Shown here: piece by piece, positions 17,373 through 26,212 of the stretch
Layout: every line of letters begins with the position of its first letter
Numbering within the stretch: the first letter of the stretch is position 1
Assembly: GCF_030523955.1 (NCBI RefSeq)
Contig: NZ_JAUNHL010000002.1
Coordinates: 36,932-100,931, forward strand
Source: Neisseria sp.
GTDB lineage: Bacteria; Pseudomonadota; Gammaproteobacteria; Burkholderiales; Neisseriaceae
DNA: 64,000 bases
Direction: 5' to 3'
The notes under the pieces: model-generated
The model's input: only the letters and a program-made list of their open reading frames with translations
The model's database searches: none
Told to the model about the DNA's origin: nothing
Position numbers and translations under genes: made by a program

Positions 17373-18186
17373 ACCCACCGTCGGCAGTCTGTTCGCAGGC
17401 ATCGGCGGATTCGACCTCGGCTTTGAGCGGGCAGGATTTCAAACGGCTTGGCAGGTCGAAATCGACCCCGTCTGCCGCGCCGTCCTCGGCGACCGTTTCC
17501 CCCATACAGAGCAACATCAAGACGTGCGTACCTGTCTGCCAGCACTCTCCCGCGTCGACGTTGTCGTCGGCGGATTCCCCTGCCAAGACGTTTCGGCAAT
17601 GGGCAAGCGGCGCGGCCTTGCCGGAACACGCAGTGGGCTGTTCTTCGATGCAATGCGTATCGTGCAAACCCTTCAACCGCGCTGGCTGGTGCTGGAGAAT
17701 GTCCCCGGACTGCTGTTTTCAAACGGTGGCCGCGACTTCGAAACGGTGCTTGAAACGCTTGCCGAATGCGGGTATGTGGGATACTGGCGGGTGTTGGACA
17801 GCCGTTATTTCGGAGTCCCCACAAAACGCCGCCGCATATTCATGGTCGCAGGTCTTCGAGAGCTGCCCCCCGTGGAGTTCTTGGGTGATGCCGGACCAAT
17901 GGCGCGCGTATCTGGCAAGACGGAAGCGGGCAGCGCGTGGGCGGACGCTCATCCTACGCTGCTTGCGGGTTTTGCCGACGGCACAAGTATCGACATATCG
18001 GGCGGAAATATCGTCGCTGTCGAAAACAGTCGGCATCAGATGGTTGAGCGGGCGCGAACGTCTGACCATTATGGGCTTCGGCGCGGACTGGATGCGGCCA
18101 ACGCTCGTGAGGCTCGGGCTGCCGGAAACGCCGTCTGCCCTCAAGTCGCGCAGTGGATTGCCGAAAAACTGATACATACCTTTTAA
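17344..18186 (+). CDS. Prophage DNA (cytosine-5) methyltransferase
   Basis: This 280-aa enzyme methylates cytosine at C5. Motif I (SLFAGIGGFDLGFERAGF) is at residues 14-31, motif IV with catalytic Cys is GGFPCQDVSAMGKRRGL, motif VI is LVLENVPGL, motif VIII is RRRIFMV and motif X is AGNAVCPQVAQWIAEKL. The target-recognition region between VIII and X is short. The ATG at 17344 has AAAGGA at the right distance; the same frame is open upstream to 17308 but lacks this. It overlaps com by 29 bases. No restriction enzyme is nearby, so it probably protects phage DNA from host enzymes. Confidence 0.88.
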   Translation: MDARKTPNPKPTVGSLFAGIGGFDLGFERAGFQTAWQVEIDPVCRAVLGDRFPHTEQHQDVRTCLPALSRVDVVVGGFPCQDVSAMGKRRGLAGTRSGLFFDAMRIVQTLQPRWLVLENVPGLLFSNGGRDFETVLETLAECGYVGYWRVLDSRYFGVPTKRRRIFMVAGLRELPPVEFLGDAGPMARVSGKTEAGSAWADAHPTLLAGFADGTSIDISGGNIVAVENSRHQMVERARTSDHYGLRRGLDAANAREARAAGNAVCPQVAQWIAEKLIHTF

Positions 18187-18238
18187 ACATACCGAGCGCC
18201 GCGAGTGCCGTTTTTATTCTTATATATAAGGAGTCAAA

Positions 18239-19009
18239 ATGACACCCAAACCGCAACCGCTCGTGCCGTGGATGGGCGGCAAACGCCGCTTGGCCAAACA
18301 CCTACTGCCCCTGTTTCCCGGGCACCAATGCTATGTCGAGTTATTCGCCGGCGGCGCGGCGCTGTTTTTCATGCGGCCGCAACCGGCCAAGTGCGAGGTG
18401 CTCAACGATCTCAACGGCCAACTCATCAATCTTTACCGAGTGGTGCAACACCATTTCGACGAGTTTGTACGCCAGTTCGAGTGGACGCTGACCAGCCGCG
18501 AAGTATTCGCCCGTCTGCAATCCACTCCGCCTGATGTGATGACCGACATCCAACGCGCTGCCCGCTTCTTCTACCTGCAACACACCGCCTTCGGCGGCAA
18601 AACCATCGACCAACATTTCGGCACCGCCACCACGGGTGCGGGCTTTAAAGCAGCCGATATAGCAGACCGTCTGAAAGCAGCGCAGCAGCGGCTCAACGGC
18701 GTGTACATTGAGAACGAGCCGTGGGAAAAGTGCTTCAAACGCTACGACCGCGAACACACCTTCTTCTACGCCGACCCACCTTATTGGCAGCTGGCTGGCT
18801 ATGACCGCGCATTCGACTGGCCGCAATACGAGCGCCTGGCCGATGCGATGGCTAATAGCAGGGGCAAGGTAATGCTGTCCATCAACGATCACCCTGACAT
18901 TCTCGATCTGTTTAAAGACTTCAGCATCCGCCGCCTTGAACTTGCTTATTCAGTTGGCCGAGACAAAACGCAAAAGACCAGCGGCGAGCTGGTCATCTGT
19001 AACTACTAA
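18239..19009 (+). CDS. Prophage DNA adenine methyltransferase (Dam family)
   Basis: This 256-aa protein is a D12-class N6-adenine methyltransferase. The SAM-binding motif is YVELFAGGAALFF, preceded by PWMGGKRRLAKHLLP, and the catalytic motif is FFYADPPYW. A ribosome-binding site AAGGAG stands 7 bases before the ATG. It follows the cytosine methyltransferase by 52 bases and is the last clear phage gene. The two enzymes together would modify both bases of phage DNA, a usual anti-restriction strategy in Mu-like phages. Confidence 0.88.
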   Translation: MTPKPQPLVPWMGGKRRLAKHLLPLFPGHQCYVELFAGGAALFFMRPQPAKCEVLNDLNGQLINLYRVVQHHFDEFVRQFEWTLTSREVFARLQSTPPDVMTDIQRAARFFYLQHTAFGGKTIDQHFGTATTGAGFKAADIADRLKAAQQRLNGVYIENEPWEKCFKRYDREHTFFYADPPYWQLAGYDRAFDWPQYERLADAMANSRGKVMLSINDHPDILDLFKDFSIRRLELAYSVGRDKTQKTSGELVICNY

Positions 19010-19015
19010 TAAGAC

Positions 19016-19039
19016 AAAAGTCCCAGCGTCGGGACTTTT
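19016..19039 (+). terminator. Terminator of the prophage right-end operon
   Basis: Perfect 9-bp stem AAAGTCCC.. / GGGACTTT with loop AGCGTC, just after the adenine methyltransferase stop. Confidence 0.8.
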
Positions 19040-19216
19040 CTATTAGTGGATTTGTAACATGGTTACACAGTGTGCAACAAAATTAAAAACTATTTATCTC
19101 AAAAAACGCGCCGATTTATCGCGCGCGGCTTCAGCCGCTTCAGCCGCCGCGAAGACGTTTACTATCGCGACCAATGGCTGAAACCAAACGCATACGATGC
19201 AGACAATCACCCGTAG
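19040..19216 (+). pseudogene. Prophage right end and 3' remnant of an unknown gene
   Basis: This gap holds no complete gene. From 19060 to the TAG at 19214-19216 a frame is open and encodes KTRRFIARGFSRFSRREDVY then YRDQWLKPNAYDADNHP, which reads like a genuine protein C-terminus. No good start is visible. The simplest explanation is that the prophage interrupted a host gene whose 5' part lies beyond its other end. The sequence at 19055-19085 contains short TGTAAC/GTTACA and TGTGCAAC elements that may belong to the transposase-binding end of a Mu-like phage. The exact junction cannot be placed. Confidence 0.35.
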
Positions 19217-19441
19217 ACCCGACCTTCCGGCAAAAATTCCCGCAAACGGCAAAATAATAGCCGTCTTTCGCAAAATAAAATCAAGTGCTAAGCATCAAAA
19301 TGCCCCCAAGCACAGCCAATACCGCCAAACTGCAAACCGATATCATCCATCATTCGGTTTTCTTATGATAAACCCTTGAATTTCCCGAAAATCAAACCAT
19401 ATTGCCAGCATGACTGACTAGCGAGACAAGCAAAAGCCACC

Positions 19442-20410
19442 ATGACACACACCGTACACCTCAAATTCGAAGATATCGACAACACCGTGCTGCAACGGCT
19501 CTCCGGCGCGCTGGATAACAACCTCTCTACCCTAGGCAAAGCGCTGAACATCCAAATCAGCCGCCGTTTTGCCGACTTCACCTTTATCGGCGAGCTGGCC
19601 CACGCCGGCCGTCGCGCCCTGCTCTCGCTGGCCGAAACCGCCGAAAAGCGCGACTTGGAAGAAAACGACATCCAGCTTGCCGCCGTTGAAGCGAAAACCG
19701 CCGACGCCGCCCACGTCGAGCAGCGGCAGGACAAACAATACTATCTGCAAACCAAACGCGGCAGCATAGGCGGCCGTACGCCGCGCCAAAACGGCTACAT
19801 CCGCGCGCTCGTCAACCACGACATCGTGTTCGGCCTGGGCCCCGCCGGTACCGGCAAAACCTATCTGGCCGTGGCCGCTGCCGTCGATGCGATGGAAAAA
19901 CATCAAATCGAGCGCATCGTATTGGTGCGCCCGGCGGTGGAAGCCGGCGAGAAGCTCGGTTTCCTACCCGGCGATTTGGCGCAGAAAGTCGACCCTTACC
20001 TGCGGCCACTCTATGATGCTTTATATGAACTGATGGGCTTCGACCGCGTAACCAAGCTGTTGGAAAAAGGCCTGATCGAAATCGCCCCCTTGGCCTATAT
20101 GCGCGGCCGTACCCTCAACGGCGCCTACGTGATTCTCGACGAAGCGCAAAACACCACGCCCGAGCAGATGAAAATGTTCCTCACCCGCATCGGTTTCGGT
20201 GCCAAAGCGGTGATTACCGGCGACTTAAGCCAGATCGATCTGCCGAAAAACATTAAGTCCGGCCTGAAAGATGCCAAAGAAAAACTGCGCGACATCGAAG
20301 GCATTTATTTCCACACCTTCACCAGCGAAGATGTGGTGCGCCATCCTTTGGTGCAGAAAATCGTCGAAGCCTACGACGCGGCCGATGCGCAAAACACCCA
20401 TGCCGAATAA
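19442..20410 (+). CDS. phoH: PhoH-family ATPase
   Basis: This 322-aa protein is a PhoH/YbeZ ATPase and works with the RNase YbeY encoded downstream. Walker A is [15 protein letters not shown] (about residue 135), Walker B is [10 protein letters not shown], and the family stretch [18 protein letters not shown] lies between. An N-terminal region of about 110 residues resembles a KH-like RNA-binding part. It heads the phoH-ybeY-corC-lnt cluster, which here is interrupted by additional genes. Length is typical. Confidence 0.92.
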   Translation: MTHTVHLKFEDIDNTVLQRLSGALDNNLSTLGKALNIQISRRFADFTFIGELAHAGRRALLSLAETAEKRDLEENDIQLAAVEAKTADAAHVEQRQDKQYYLQTKRGSIGGRTPRQNGYIRALVNHDIVFGLGPAGTGKTYLAVAAAVDAMEKHQIERIVLVRPAVEAGEKLGFLPGDLAQKVDPYLRPLYDALYELMGFDRVTKLLEKGLIEIAPLAYMRGRTLNGAYVILDEAQNTTPEQMKMFLTRIGFGAKAVITGDLSQIDLPKNIKSGLKDAKEKLRDIEGIYFHTFTSEDVVRHPLVQKIVEAYDAADAQNTHAE

Positions 20411-20455
20411 TTTTCAGACAGGCATTGTTTAACACCGTTACAGGAAAAAGCCACC

Positions 20456-21052
20456 ATGCAAAACCTCGCCTTTCCGCTGCACTTCTCGTTTAAAGTACTC
20501 ACTCCTTCCAACGATTTTTCGGTATTCGACGCCAACAACCAAGAGGTTGCCTATACCCGCCAGAAAATCTTCAAAATCAAAGAGGCGATACAGGTTTACC
20601 GAAGCAGCGGCCGGCAAAACCTGCTCTACACCATCAATGCCGACCGCATCATCGACTTCAACGCCTCCTATACCTTCCGCGACGCGGCGGGTAACGTATT
20701 CGGCGCCGTCAAACGCTCGGGCATGAAATCCTTGTGGAAAACCCATTACCAAACCAGCGACGCCGCAGGACAAACCGTATTTTCCCTGCACGAAGAAAAC
20801 CCGCTGGTGGCAGTGGTCAACGGTTTTCTGGAAGAAATTCCTTTGGTCGGCATGTTAAGCGGCTTTTTCCTCAACCCCAGCTACGCCATCAACGACGCCC
20901 AAGGCCGCACCGTCTTCCGTCTGCGCAAACTGCCCTCCTTCTTCGAGCGCAAATTCCGCTTGGAAAAAGTCGGCGAAGCCGCGCCGGAACAGGAACAGCT
21001 GGCCCTGCTCTCCGTGATGCTGCTGATGCTGATGGACGGCCGCGACGGTTAA
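20456..21052 (+). CDS. LURP-one-related (LOR) family protein
   Basis: This 198-aa protein has the beta-barrel pattern of LOR/Scramblase-like proteins: repeated strands such as FSVFDANNQEVAYTRQKIF, LLYTINADRIIDFNASYTF and VFRLRKLPSFFERKFRLEK. The C-terminal LLSVMLLMLMDGRDG is also typical. Function in bacteria is unknown. It lies 45 bases after phoH with an uptake sequence in between, and a perfect inverted uptake-sequence terminator follows. Confidence 0.7.
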   Translation: MQNLAFPLHFSFKVLTPSNDFSVFDANNQEVAYTRQKIFKIKEAIQVYRSSGRQNLLYTINADRIIDFNASYTFRDAAGNVFGAVKRSGMKSLWKTHYQTSDAAGQTVFSLHEENPLVAVVNGFLEEIPLVGMLSGFFLNPSYAINDAQGRTVFRLRKLPSFFERKFRLEKVGEAAPEQEQLALLSVMLLMLMDGRDG

Positions 21053-21077
21053 CCAACCAGATCGAATGGTTTGCACG

Positions 21078-21116
21078 GCAATGCCTGTCTGAAAACCGTT
21101 TTCAGACAGGCATTGC
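21078..21116. terminator. Inverted pair of host uptake sequences acting as terminator
   Basis: GCAATGCCTGTCTGAAAA and its perfect complement flank a 3-base loop: an 18-bp stem. This is the usual Neisseriaceae arrangement in which two inverted uptake sequences end a transcript. Confidence 0.9.
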
Positions 21117-21164
21117 CGTGCAGTAAAAGATAAACGAAATGCAAACATTCCCATTTCGCAAAAT

Positions 21165-21452
21165 GCAAGCTTTGCAAAATATCCGGACGTGGATGAAGTT
21201 TGAAGCGTAGCAGCACAGCGAGTGCCGACATATCAAGAGACCTTTGCAAAACCCTCAGATCTGGATGCAGTTCAAGGCGTAGCAGCGCAGCGAGCGCAGA
21301 CATATCAAGTAGATAGGCAAGCGAGCGAGCAGCACACAACGCAGAAATGCGCCACAGATGGGGGTTTTGCAAAGGTCTCAAAATAAATAGGCAACCAGCA
21401 AGCAGCGCGCAACGAAGAAATTCGCCGCAGACGGGTATTTCGCAAAGCTCTC
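21165..21452. mobile_element. Nested MITE-like element with inverted ends
   Basis: An inner 143-bp element (21237-21379) has 18-bp terminal inverted repeats GAGACCTTTGCAAAACCC. On each side lies a diverged copy of the adjacent half: 21165-21236 repeats the left half (GCAAGCTTTGCAAAATAT...GACATATCAAG) and 21380-21452 repeats the right half, ending CGCAAAGCTCTC. The whole is thus an element inserted within a relative. No coding sequence. The terminal sequence recalls the ends of Neisseria IS5-group elements, which could mobilise it. Confidence 0.7.
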
Positions 21453-21456
21453 AAAA

Positions 21457-21468
21457 TGCCTGTCTGAA
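21457..21468 (+). repeat. Single host uptake sequence
   Basis: TGCCTGTCTGAA at the edge of the nested MITE, upstream of the DUF4126 gene. Confidence 0.8.
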
Positions 21469-21573
21469 ACCGAACAAAGCCCATTTTTACGACCGTTAAA
21501 ACATGCCCCGAGCATTCGGATAAACGTTTCGTTATAATAGCCGAAACCTTTTAACCACCCGCCCCAACCCGCC

Positions 21574-22137
21574 ATGACATTCACCACCCTCGTCAGCATC
21601 GCACTCGGCATCGGCCTGGCCGCCAGCTCGGGTTTCCGCGTGTTTCTCCCGCTGTTTGCCCTCAGCCTGTCCGCCTATTTCGGGCTGTGGCCGTTAAACG
21701 AAAGCTGGCAGTGGCTGGCCTCGCCTGCCGCCGTCACCATCTTGGGCGTGGCCACCCTGGCCGAAGCCGTCGGCTATCTGGTGCCTTATTTCGACCACTT
21801 GCTCGATACGCTGGCGATTCCCTTGGCCGGCCTGGCCGGTACCGCCGTGGTTGCCTCCACCGCCGCCGATCTCAGCCCTGCCGTAACCTGGGCGCTGGCG
21901 ATTATCGCCGGCGGCGGTGCGGCGGCAGCGATTAAGGGCACCACCGCCACCACCCGCGTGGCCAGCACCGCCGCCACCGGCGGCTTGGCCAATCCGGTCG
22001 TATCGCTGGCCGAAACCGGCATGGCGGTTTTGATGACGGCGCTCAGCCTGTTTTTACCGGTTTTGGCCGTATTATTGGTGATAGCTCTGGTAGTGTGGCT
22101 GGCTCGCCGTTATACCGCCCGCCGTCACACGCTTTAA
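21574..22137 (+). CDS. DUF4126 membrane protein
   Basis: This 187-aa protein has about five hydrophobic helices and the DUF4126 features GIGLAASSGFRVFLPLFALS at the start and VASTAADLSPAVTWALAIIA in the middle. It is an inner-membrane protein of unknown function. It is inserted between phoH and ybeY with no uptake terminator after it; ybeY begins 29 bases later. Confidence 0.8.
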   Translation: MTFTTLVSIALGIGLAASSGFRVFLPLFALSLSAYFGLWPLNESWQWLASPAAVTILGVATLAEAVGYLVPYFDHLLDTLAIPLAGLAGTAVVASTAADLSPAVTWALAIIAGGGAAAAIKGTTATTRVASTAATGGLANPVVSLAETGMAVLMTALSLFLPVLAVLLVIALVVWLARRYTARRHTL

Positions 22138-22166
22138 TCTATCCTTATCTTTTATCTATCCGTTCC

Positions 22167-22682
22167 ATGAAAACCGCCAAACGTTACGCTTTTTTGCAAC
22201 AGCTCTCCCAGCGCTTTCCCTTCCATTTCGACAACCTCAGCAGCATCGATAAGCTGCCCGGCGAACGCGATTTCCGCCGCTGGGTGTGGCAGGCGGTTAA
22301 AAACGAATACCGCCGCGCCGAAATCAGCCTGCTGCTGCTCGATGAAGACGAAGCGCGCGCCTACAACCGCGATTACCGGCAAAAAGACTATGCCACTAAC
22401 GTATTGAGCTTTGCCCTCAACGAAGGCGAAAACGGTTTTGACGCTGAAAACGACGTGCTCACCGGCGATTTGATCATTTGCCCGCAAGTGGTGTTGCGCG
22501 AAGCGGCCGAACAAGGCAAAACGCCCGAAGCGCATTTCGCCCACCTCACCCTGCACGGCGCCCTGCACCTGATGGGCTACGACCACATCGACGATAACGA
22601 ATCCCAAATCATGGAAGCACTTGAAATCAAGCTGATGAATCAGTTAGGATACGGCAACCCTTATTCTCAGGATGAATACTGA
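22167..22682 (+). CDS. ybeY: Endoribonuclease YbeY
   Basis: This 171-aa protein is the conserved endoribonuclease for 16S rRNA 3' processing and ribosome quality control. The zinc-binding signature is LHGALHLMGYDHIDD (three His) near the C-terminus. The central stretch DYATNVLSFALNEGENGFD is also conserved. The ATG at 22167 (MKTAKRYAFLQQL) was chosen over an upstream in-frame start at 22095 that overlaps the previous gene. corC follows after 2 bases. Confidence 0.92.
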   Translation: MKTAKRYAFLQQLSQRFPFHFDNLSSIDKLPGERDFRRWVWQAVKNEYRRAEISLLLLDEDEARAYNRDYRQKDYATNVLSFALNEGENGFDAENDVLTGDLIICPQVVLREAAEQGKTPEAHFAHLTLHGALHLMGYDHIDDNESQIMEALEIKLMNQLGYGNPYSQDEY

Positions 22683-22684
22683 CT

Positions 22685-23521
22685 ATGGACGAACACTCGT
22701 CGAAACCAGGCTTTTTCGAACGCCTGATCAACCGCATTGCCAACGATGCCCCCGAAACCTCCGAAGAAGTCGTCGAACTGCTGCGCCAGGCGCACGAACA
22801 GGCTGTGTTCGATGCCGACACCTTGCAGCGCATGGAAAAAGTGCTGGATTTCCACGATCTCGATGTACGCGATGCGATGATTACCCGCTCGCAGATGGAT
22901 GTGATTAAAGATTCCGACAGCCTCGAGCGCATCGTCGCCCATGTCATTGAAACCGCCCATTCGCGTTTTCCGGTCATCGGCGAAGACAAAGACAACGTTC
23001 TGGGTATTTTACATGCCAAAGATTTGCTCAAAGTGGCCTTCGGCAACAACGAAACCTTCAATTTGGAACAACTGCTGCGCCCTGCGGTGTTCGTCCCCGA
23101 GAGCAAAACACTAAGCGCCCTATTGAAACAGTTCCGCGAACAGCGCAACCACATGGCGGTGGTGGTGGACGAATACGGCGGCATTTCCGGCTTGGTCACC
23201 TTCGAAGACATCATCGAGCAGATTCTCGGCGACATCGAAGACGAATTCGACGAAGACGATTCGGCCGACAACATTTTCGCCGTATCCAGCGAACGCTGGC
23301 GCATCAACGCCACCACCGAAATCGAAGACATCAACGAATTTTTCGGCACCCAATTTAGCAACGAAGAAGTCGATACCATCGGCGGCCTGATTATTCAAGA
23401 ACTGGGGCATTTGCCGGTGCGCGGCGAAAAAGTCACGCTCGGCGGGCTGCTGTTTACCGTCGCCCGCGCCGACAAACGCCGCCTGCATACCTTAATGGCC
23501 ATACGCGCCAAAGAAGACTGA
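22685..23521 (+). CDS. corC: CorC-type CBS-domain protein (YbeX)
   Basis: This 278-aa soluble protein has two CBS domains (about residues 60-190; ARDAMITRSQMDVI-like segment DVRDAMITRSQMDVIK and MAVVVDEYGGISGLVTFEDI) and a C-terminal CorC/HlyC domain (INEFFGTQFSNEEVDTIGGL). It is linked to magnesium/cobalt homeostasis and ribosome function and is conserved between ybeY and lnt. Here a DUF808 gene intervenes before lnt. An inverted uptake-sequence terminator follows. Confidence 0.92.
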   Translation: MDEHSSKPGFFERLINRIANDAPETSEEVVELLRQAHEQAVFDADTLQRMEKVLDFHDLDVRDAMITRSQMDVIKDSDSLERIVAHVIETAHSRFPVIGEDKDNVLGILHAKDLLKVAFGNNETFNLEQLLRPAVFVPESKTLSALLKQFREQRNHMAVVVDEYGGISGLVTFEDIIEQILGDIEDEFDEDDSADNIFAVSSERWRINATTEIEDINEFFGTQFSNEEVDTIGGLIIQELGHLPVRGEKVTLGGLLFTVARADKRRLHTLMAIRAKED

Positions 23522-23533
23522 ACTTCGCTGTCC

Positions 23534-23572
23534 ATGCCTGTCTGAAAACCAATATTGTTTTCAGACAGGCAT
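23534..23572. terminator. Inverted uptake-sequence terminator after corC
   Basis: ATGCCTGTCTGAAAAC and its complement around a 7-base spacer. Confidence 0.88.
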
Positions 23573-23656
23573 TTAAAAAGCCTTATCCGTTATAATGGCT
23601 CCTTTCATCCGAATAACATTCATATAAATTCATACATTCTAGGACACCCGCACAAC

Positions 23657-24529
23657 ATGGCTTTCTCTTCTCTGTTCACCCTGCTCGACGACATTGCATC
23701 CATTCTCGACGATGTTTCCCTGATGACCAAAATGGCGGCCAAGAAAACCGCCGGCGTGGTAGGCGACGACTTGGCGCTCAACGCCAATCAAGTCACCGGT
23801 GTCAAAGCCGACCGCGAGCTGCCTATCGTCTGGGCCGTAGCCAAAGGCTCCTTAATCAACAAAGTAATACTGGTACCGGCAGCGCTGTTGCTTTCGGTAT
23901 TTGCTCCCGTATTGATCGTTCCCTTACTGATGATAGGGGGTGCTTACCTCTGCTTCGAAGGCGTGGAAAAACTGTTGCACAAATTTCTGCATCGTGAAGA
24001 TGAGCAAACACCGCAGGTAACGCCCGATGAAATCAACAGCGAAAAAGAGAAAATCAAAGGCGCGGTGCGCACCGATTTCATTTTATCCGCCGAAATCATC
24101 ATCATCGCATTGGGCGTAGTGGCCGCATCGCCCTTATCGGTCAAAATTTTGGTGCTCTCTTCCATCGGCATCGGCATCACGGTTGCGGTATACGGCTTGG
24201 TGGCGGCCATCGTAAAAGCCGACGATTTCGGTTTGCATCTGATGCAAAAAGGCGGCGGCGCAGCCGCTGTCGGCAAAGCCATCGTCAGCTTTATGCCGTG
24301 GTTTATGCGCTCTTTGAGCGTTATCGGTACCTTGGCGATGTTCTTGGTCGGCGGCGGCATTTTTGTTCACTATGTCGGCCCGCTGCATCATTTCCTCGAA
24401 GTACGCGGCTGGGCGGAAGGCCTGATGGGCAACCTCGCCAGTTTGGTGGTCGGCGTTATCGTCGGTGCCATTGCCTGCGCAGTCATCCTGCCTTTGGTGA
24501 AAGCATTCAGCAAAAAGAAAGCCCATTAA
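23657..24529 (+). CDS. DUF808 (YedI-like) membrane protein
   Basis: This 290-aa inner-membrane protein begins MAFSSLFTLLDDIASILDDV, the family hallmark, followed by MTKMAAKKTAGVVGDDLALN and five to six hydrophobic helices. Function unknown. The ATG at 23657 was chosen because the family begins there; an in-frame open stretch upstream runs through the uptake-sequence terminator. An inverted uptake pair also follows, so it is its own transcription unit within the phoH-lnt block. Confidence 0.85.
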   Translation: MAFSSLFTLLDDIASILDDVSLMTKMAAKKTAGVVGDDLALNANQVTGVKADRELPIVWAVAKGSLINKVILVPAALLLSVFAPVLIVPLLMIGGAYLCFEGVEKLLHKFLHREDEQTPQVTPDEINSEKEKIKGAVRTDFILSAEIIIIALGVVAASPLSVKILVLSSIGIGITVAVYGLVAAIVKADDFGLHLMQKGGGAAAVGKAIVSFMPWFMRSLSVIGTLAMFLVGGGIFVHYVGPLHHFLEVRGWAEGLMGNLASLVVGVIVGAIACAVILPLVKAFSKKKAH

Positions 24530-24556
24530 AGCGTTCACGTTTTTCCATTGACCCTT

Positions 24557-24589
24557 ATGCCTGTCTGAAAACTTTTTTCAGACAGGCAT
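24557..24589. terminator. Inverted uptake-sequence terminator after DUF808 gene
   Basis: ATGCCTGTCTGAAAA and its complement with almost no loop; ends the DUF808 transcript. Confidence 0.85.
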
Positions 24590-24614
24590 TCCCCCACTTA
24601 AGCTCCACCCGTTC

Positions 24615-26165
24615 ATGATACCTTTTACCCGTCTCGATGAATTTTGGCGCAAACCTGCCGTTTACTGGCCGCTGCTGCTGGCATTGGCCGCCGCCACGCC
24701 GCTCACCTTCGCCCCGTATTACCACTTCTGGCTGATGCCGCTGCTGTTCGGCGCCTTTATCCGCCTGCTCGAATTGCGCCCCGAGCGACAAATCCGCAGC
24801 GCCTACCTGTTCGGCCTTATCGCTTACGTCTGCCAGTTTTACTGGATACACACCGCCCTGCACGACGTTTCCGGCCTGCCCAATCTCTATGCCGTACCGC
24901 TTACCTTCCTGTTACCCGCTTATTTGGCACTGTTCCCGATGCTCTCGGTGTGGTTGTGGCAAAAAACCCGCCTGAGCCGCCCGCTGAAAACCGGCCTGGC
25001 GCTGCCCGTTTACTGGACACTCGCCGAATTCGCCCGCGAGCGCCTGCTCACCGGTTTCGGCTGGGGCGCGCTCGGCTATTCCCAAATCGCCGATTACAGC
25101 CCGCTGGCCGGTTTCGCCCCGCTGGGCGGTATCCATCTGGTTACCTTGGCCACCGCCTTTGCCGGTGCCTGGCTGGTTTTGCTGATTGATAATCCGAAGC
25201 AAACCCGCCAACGGCTGGCCGCACTGTGCGCTTTAACCACCCTGTTTGCCGCCGGCACGCTATTGCGCCAAACCGATTTCACCCGCCCCGACGGCACCCG
25301 CGCCAGCGTGGCCCTGCCGCAGGGCAATATTCCGCAAACCTTAAAATGGGAAGCCTCGCAGGCCGAAGCCACCCTGCGCCGCTACTTCGATTTGGTCGCC
25401 CAAAGCCGCGCCGACATCGTGATTTTGCCGGAAACCGCCATCACCGTCATGCTGCAAAACCTGCCGACCGAAGTGCTTGATGCCTTTGCCCGCCAAGCCG
25501 AAACCAACGGCAGCGCACTGGCAGTCGGCATCGCCCGTTATACCGATAGCGGCGAACAATATGAAAACGCCGTTATCAATCTGAGCGGCTACCGAAGCGC
25601 ACAAGGCTTCAACATGCCTTATTACGCCAAAGACCACCTGGTGCCGTTTGGCGAATACAAACCGCTGCCTTTCATCACCGAACCGTTATACCAAATGATG
25701 AACATGCCGCTTTCCGATTTCAAACGCGGCGGCGCCGATCAAGCGCCGTTAATCATGGCCAACCAGCGTGTCGCCTTCAATATTTGCTATGAAGACGGCT
25801 TCGGCGACGAATTAATCGCACCGGCCAAACGTGCCAGCCTGCTGGCCAACGCCAGCAATCTGGCTTGGTACGGCAACTCCAACGCCATGTACCAACACTT
25901 ACAGCAGTCGCAAGCCCGCTCGCTGGAGCTGGGACGCTACATGGTACGCGCCACCAATACCGGCGCCACCGCCATCGTCGATCCCAAAGGGCGCATCCGC
26001 CAAGCCGCACCGGCCGACACCACGACGGTATTAAGCGGCACTGTCGAAGGATATACCGGCGAAACACCGTATATGAAACTCGGCGGCTCTTGGCCTTTAA
26101 TCACCGCCTTGATCGCGTTGGCCGCCGGCTTATTCGGCTTCGGCCGCCGCCAAACTCAACCATAA
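24615..26165 (+). CDS. lnt: Apolipoprotein N-acyltransferase
   Basis: This 516-aa inner-membrane enzyme adds the third acyl chain to lipoproteins. The N-terminal 200 residues hold about six membrane helices (PLLLALAAATPLTFAPYYHF). The C-terminal nitrilase domain shows the Glu-Lys-Cys triad in VILPETAITV, YYAKDHLVPFGEY and FNICYEDGFG. A final helix lies near the C-terminus (LITALIALAAGLFGFG). Length and order are typical. An inverted uptake pair closes it. Confidence 0.93.
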   Translation: MIPFTRLDEFWRKPAVYWPLLLALAAATPLTFAPYYHFWLMPLLFGAFIRLLELRPERQIRSAYLFGLIAYVCQFYWIHTALHDVSGLPNLYAVPLTFLLPAYLALFPMLSVWLWQKTRLSRPLKTGLALPVYWTLAEFARERLLTGFGWGALGYSQIADYSPLAGFAPLGGIHLVTLATAFAGAWLVLLIDNPKQTRQRLAALCALTTLFAAGTLLRQTDFTRPDGTRASVALPQGNIPQTLKWEASQAEATLRRYFDLVAQSRADIVILPETAITVMLQNLPTEVLDAFARQAETNGSALAVGIARYTDSGEQYENAVINLSGYRSAQGFNMPYYAKDHLVPFGEYKPLPFITEPLYQMMNMPLSDFKRGGADQAPLIMANQRVAFNICYEDGFGDELIAPAKRASLLANASNLAWYGNSNAMYQHLQQSQARSLELGRYMVRATNTGATAIVDPKGRIRQAAPADTTTVLSGTVEGYTGETPYMKLGGSWPLITALIALAAGLFGFGRRQTQP

Positions 26166-26176
26166 ATCCAATTCAA

Positions 26177-26212
26177 TGCCTGTCTGAAAAAATTTCCTAT
26201 TTCAGACAGGCA
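26177..26212. terminator. Inverted uptake-sequence terminator after lnt
   Basis: TGCCTGTCTGAAA and its complement around a 10-base spacer. The remaining 210 bases to rpoH are AT-rich and must carry the rpoH promoter; TAGAAT near 26370 is a possible -10 but I see no convincing -35. Confidence 0.8.

Noticed and set aside
17258..18172. Long plus-strand frame of about 300 codons over dcm
   Set aside because: Shadow of the cytosine methyltransferase; only the other frame has all methyltransferase motifs.
19197..19379. 60-codon plus-strand frame before phoH
   Set aside because: No ribosome-binding site, low-complexity composition and overlap with the probable gene remnant.
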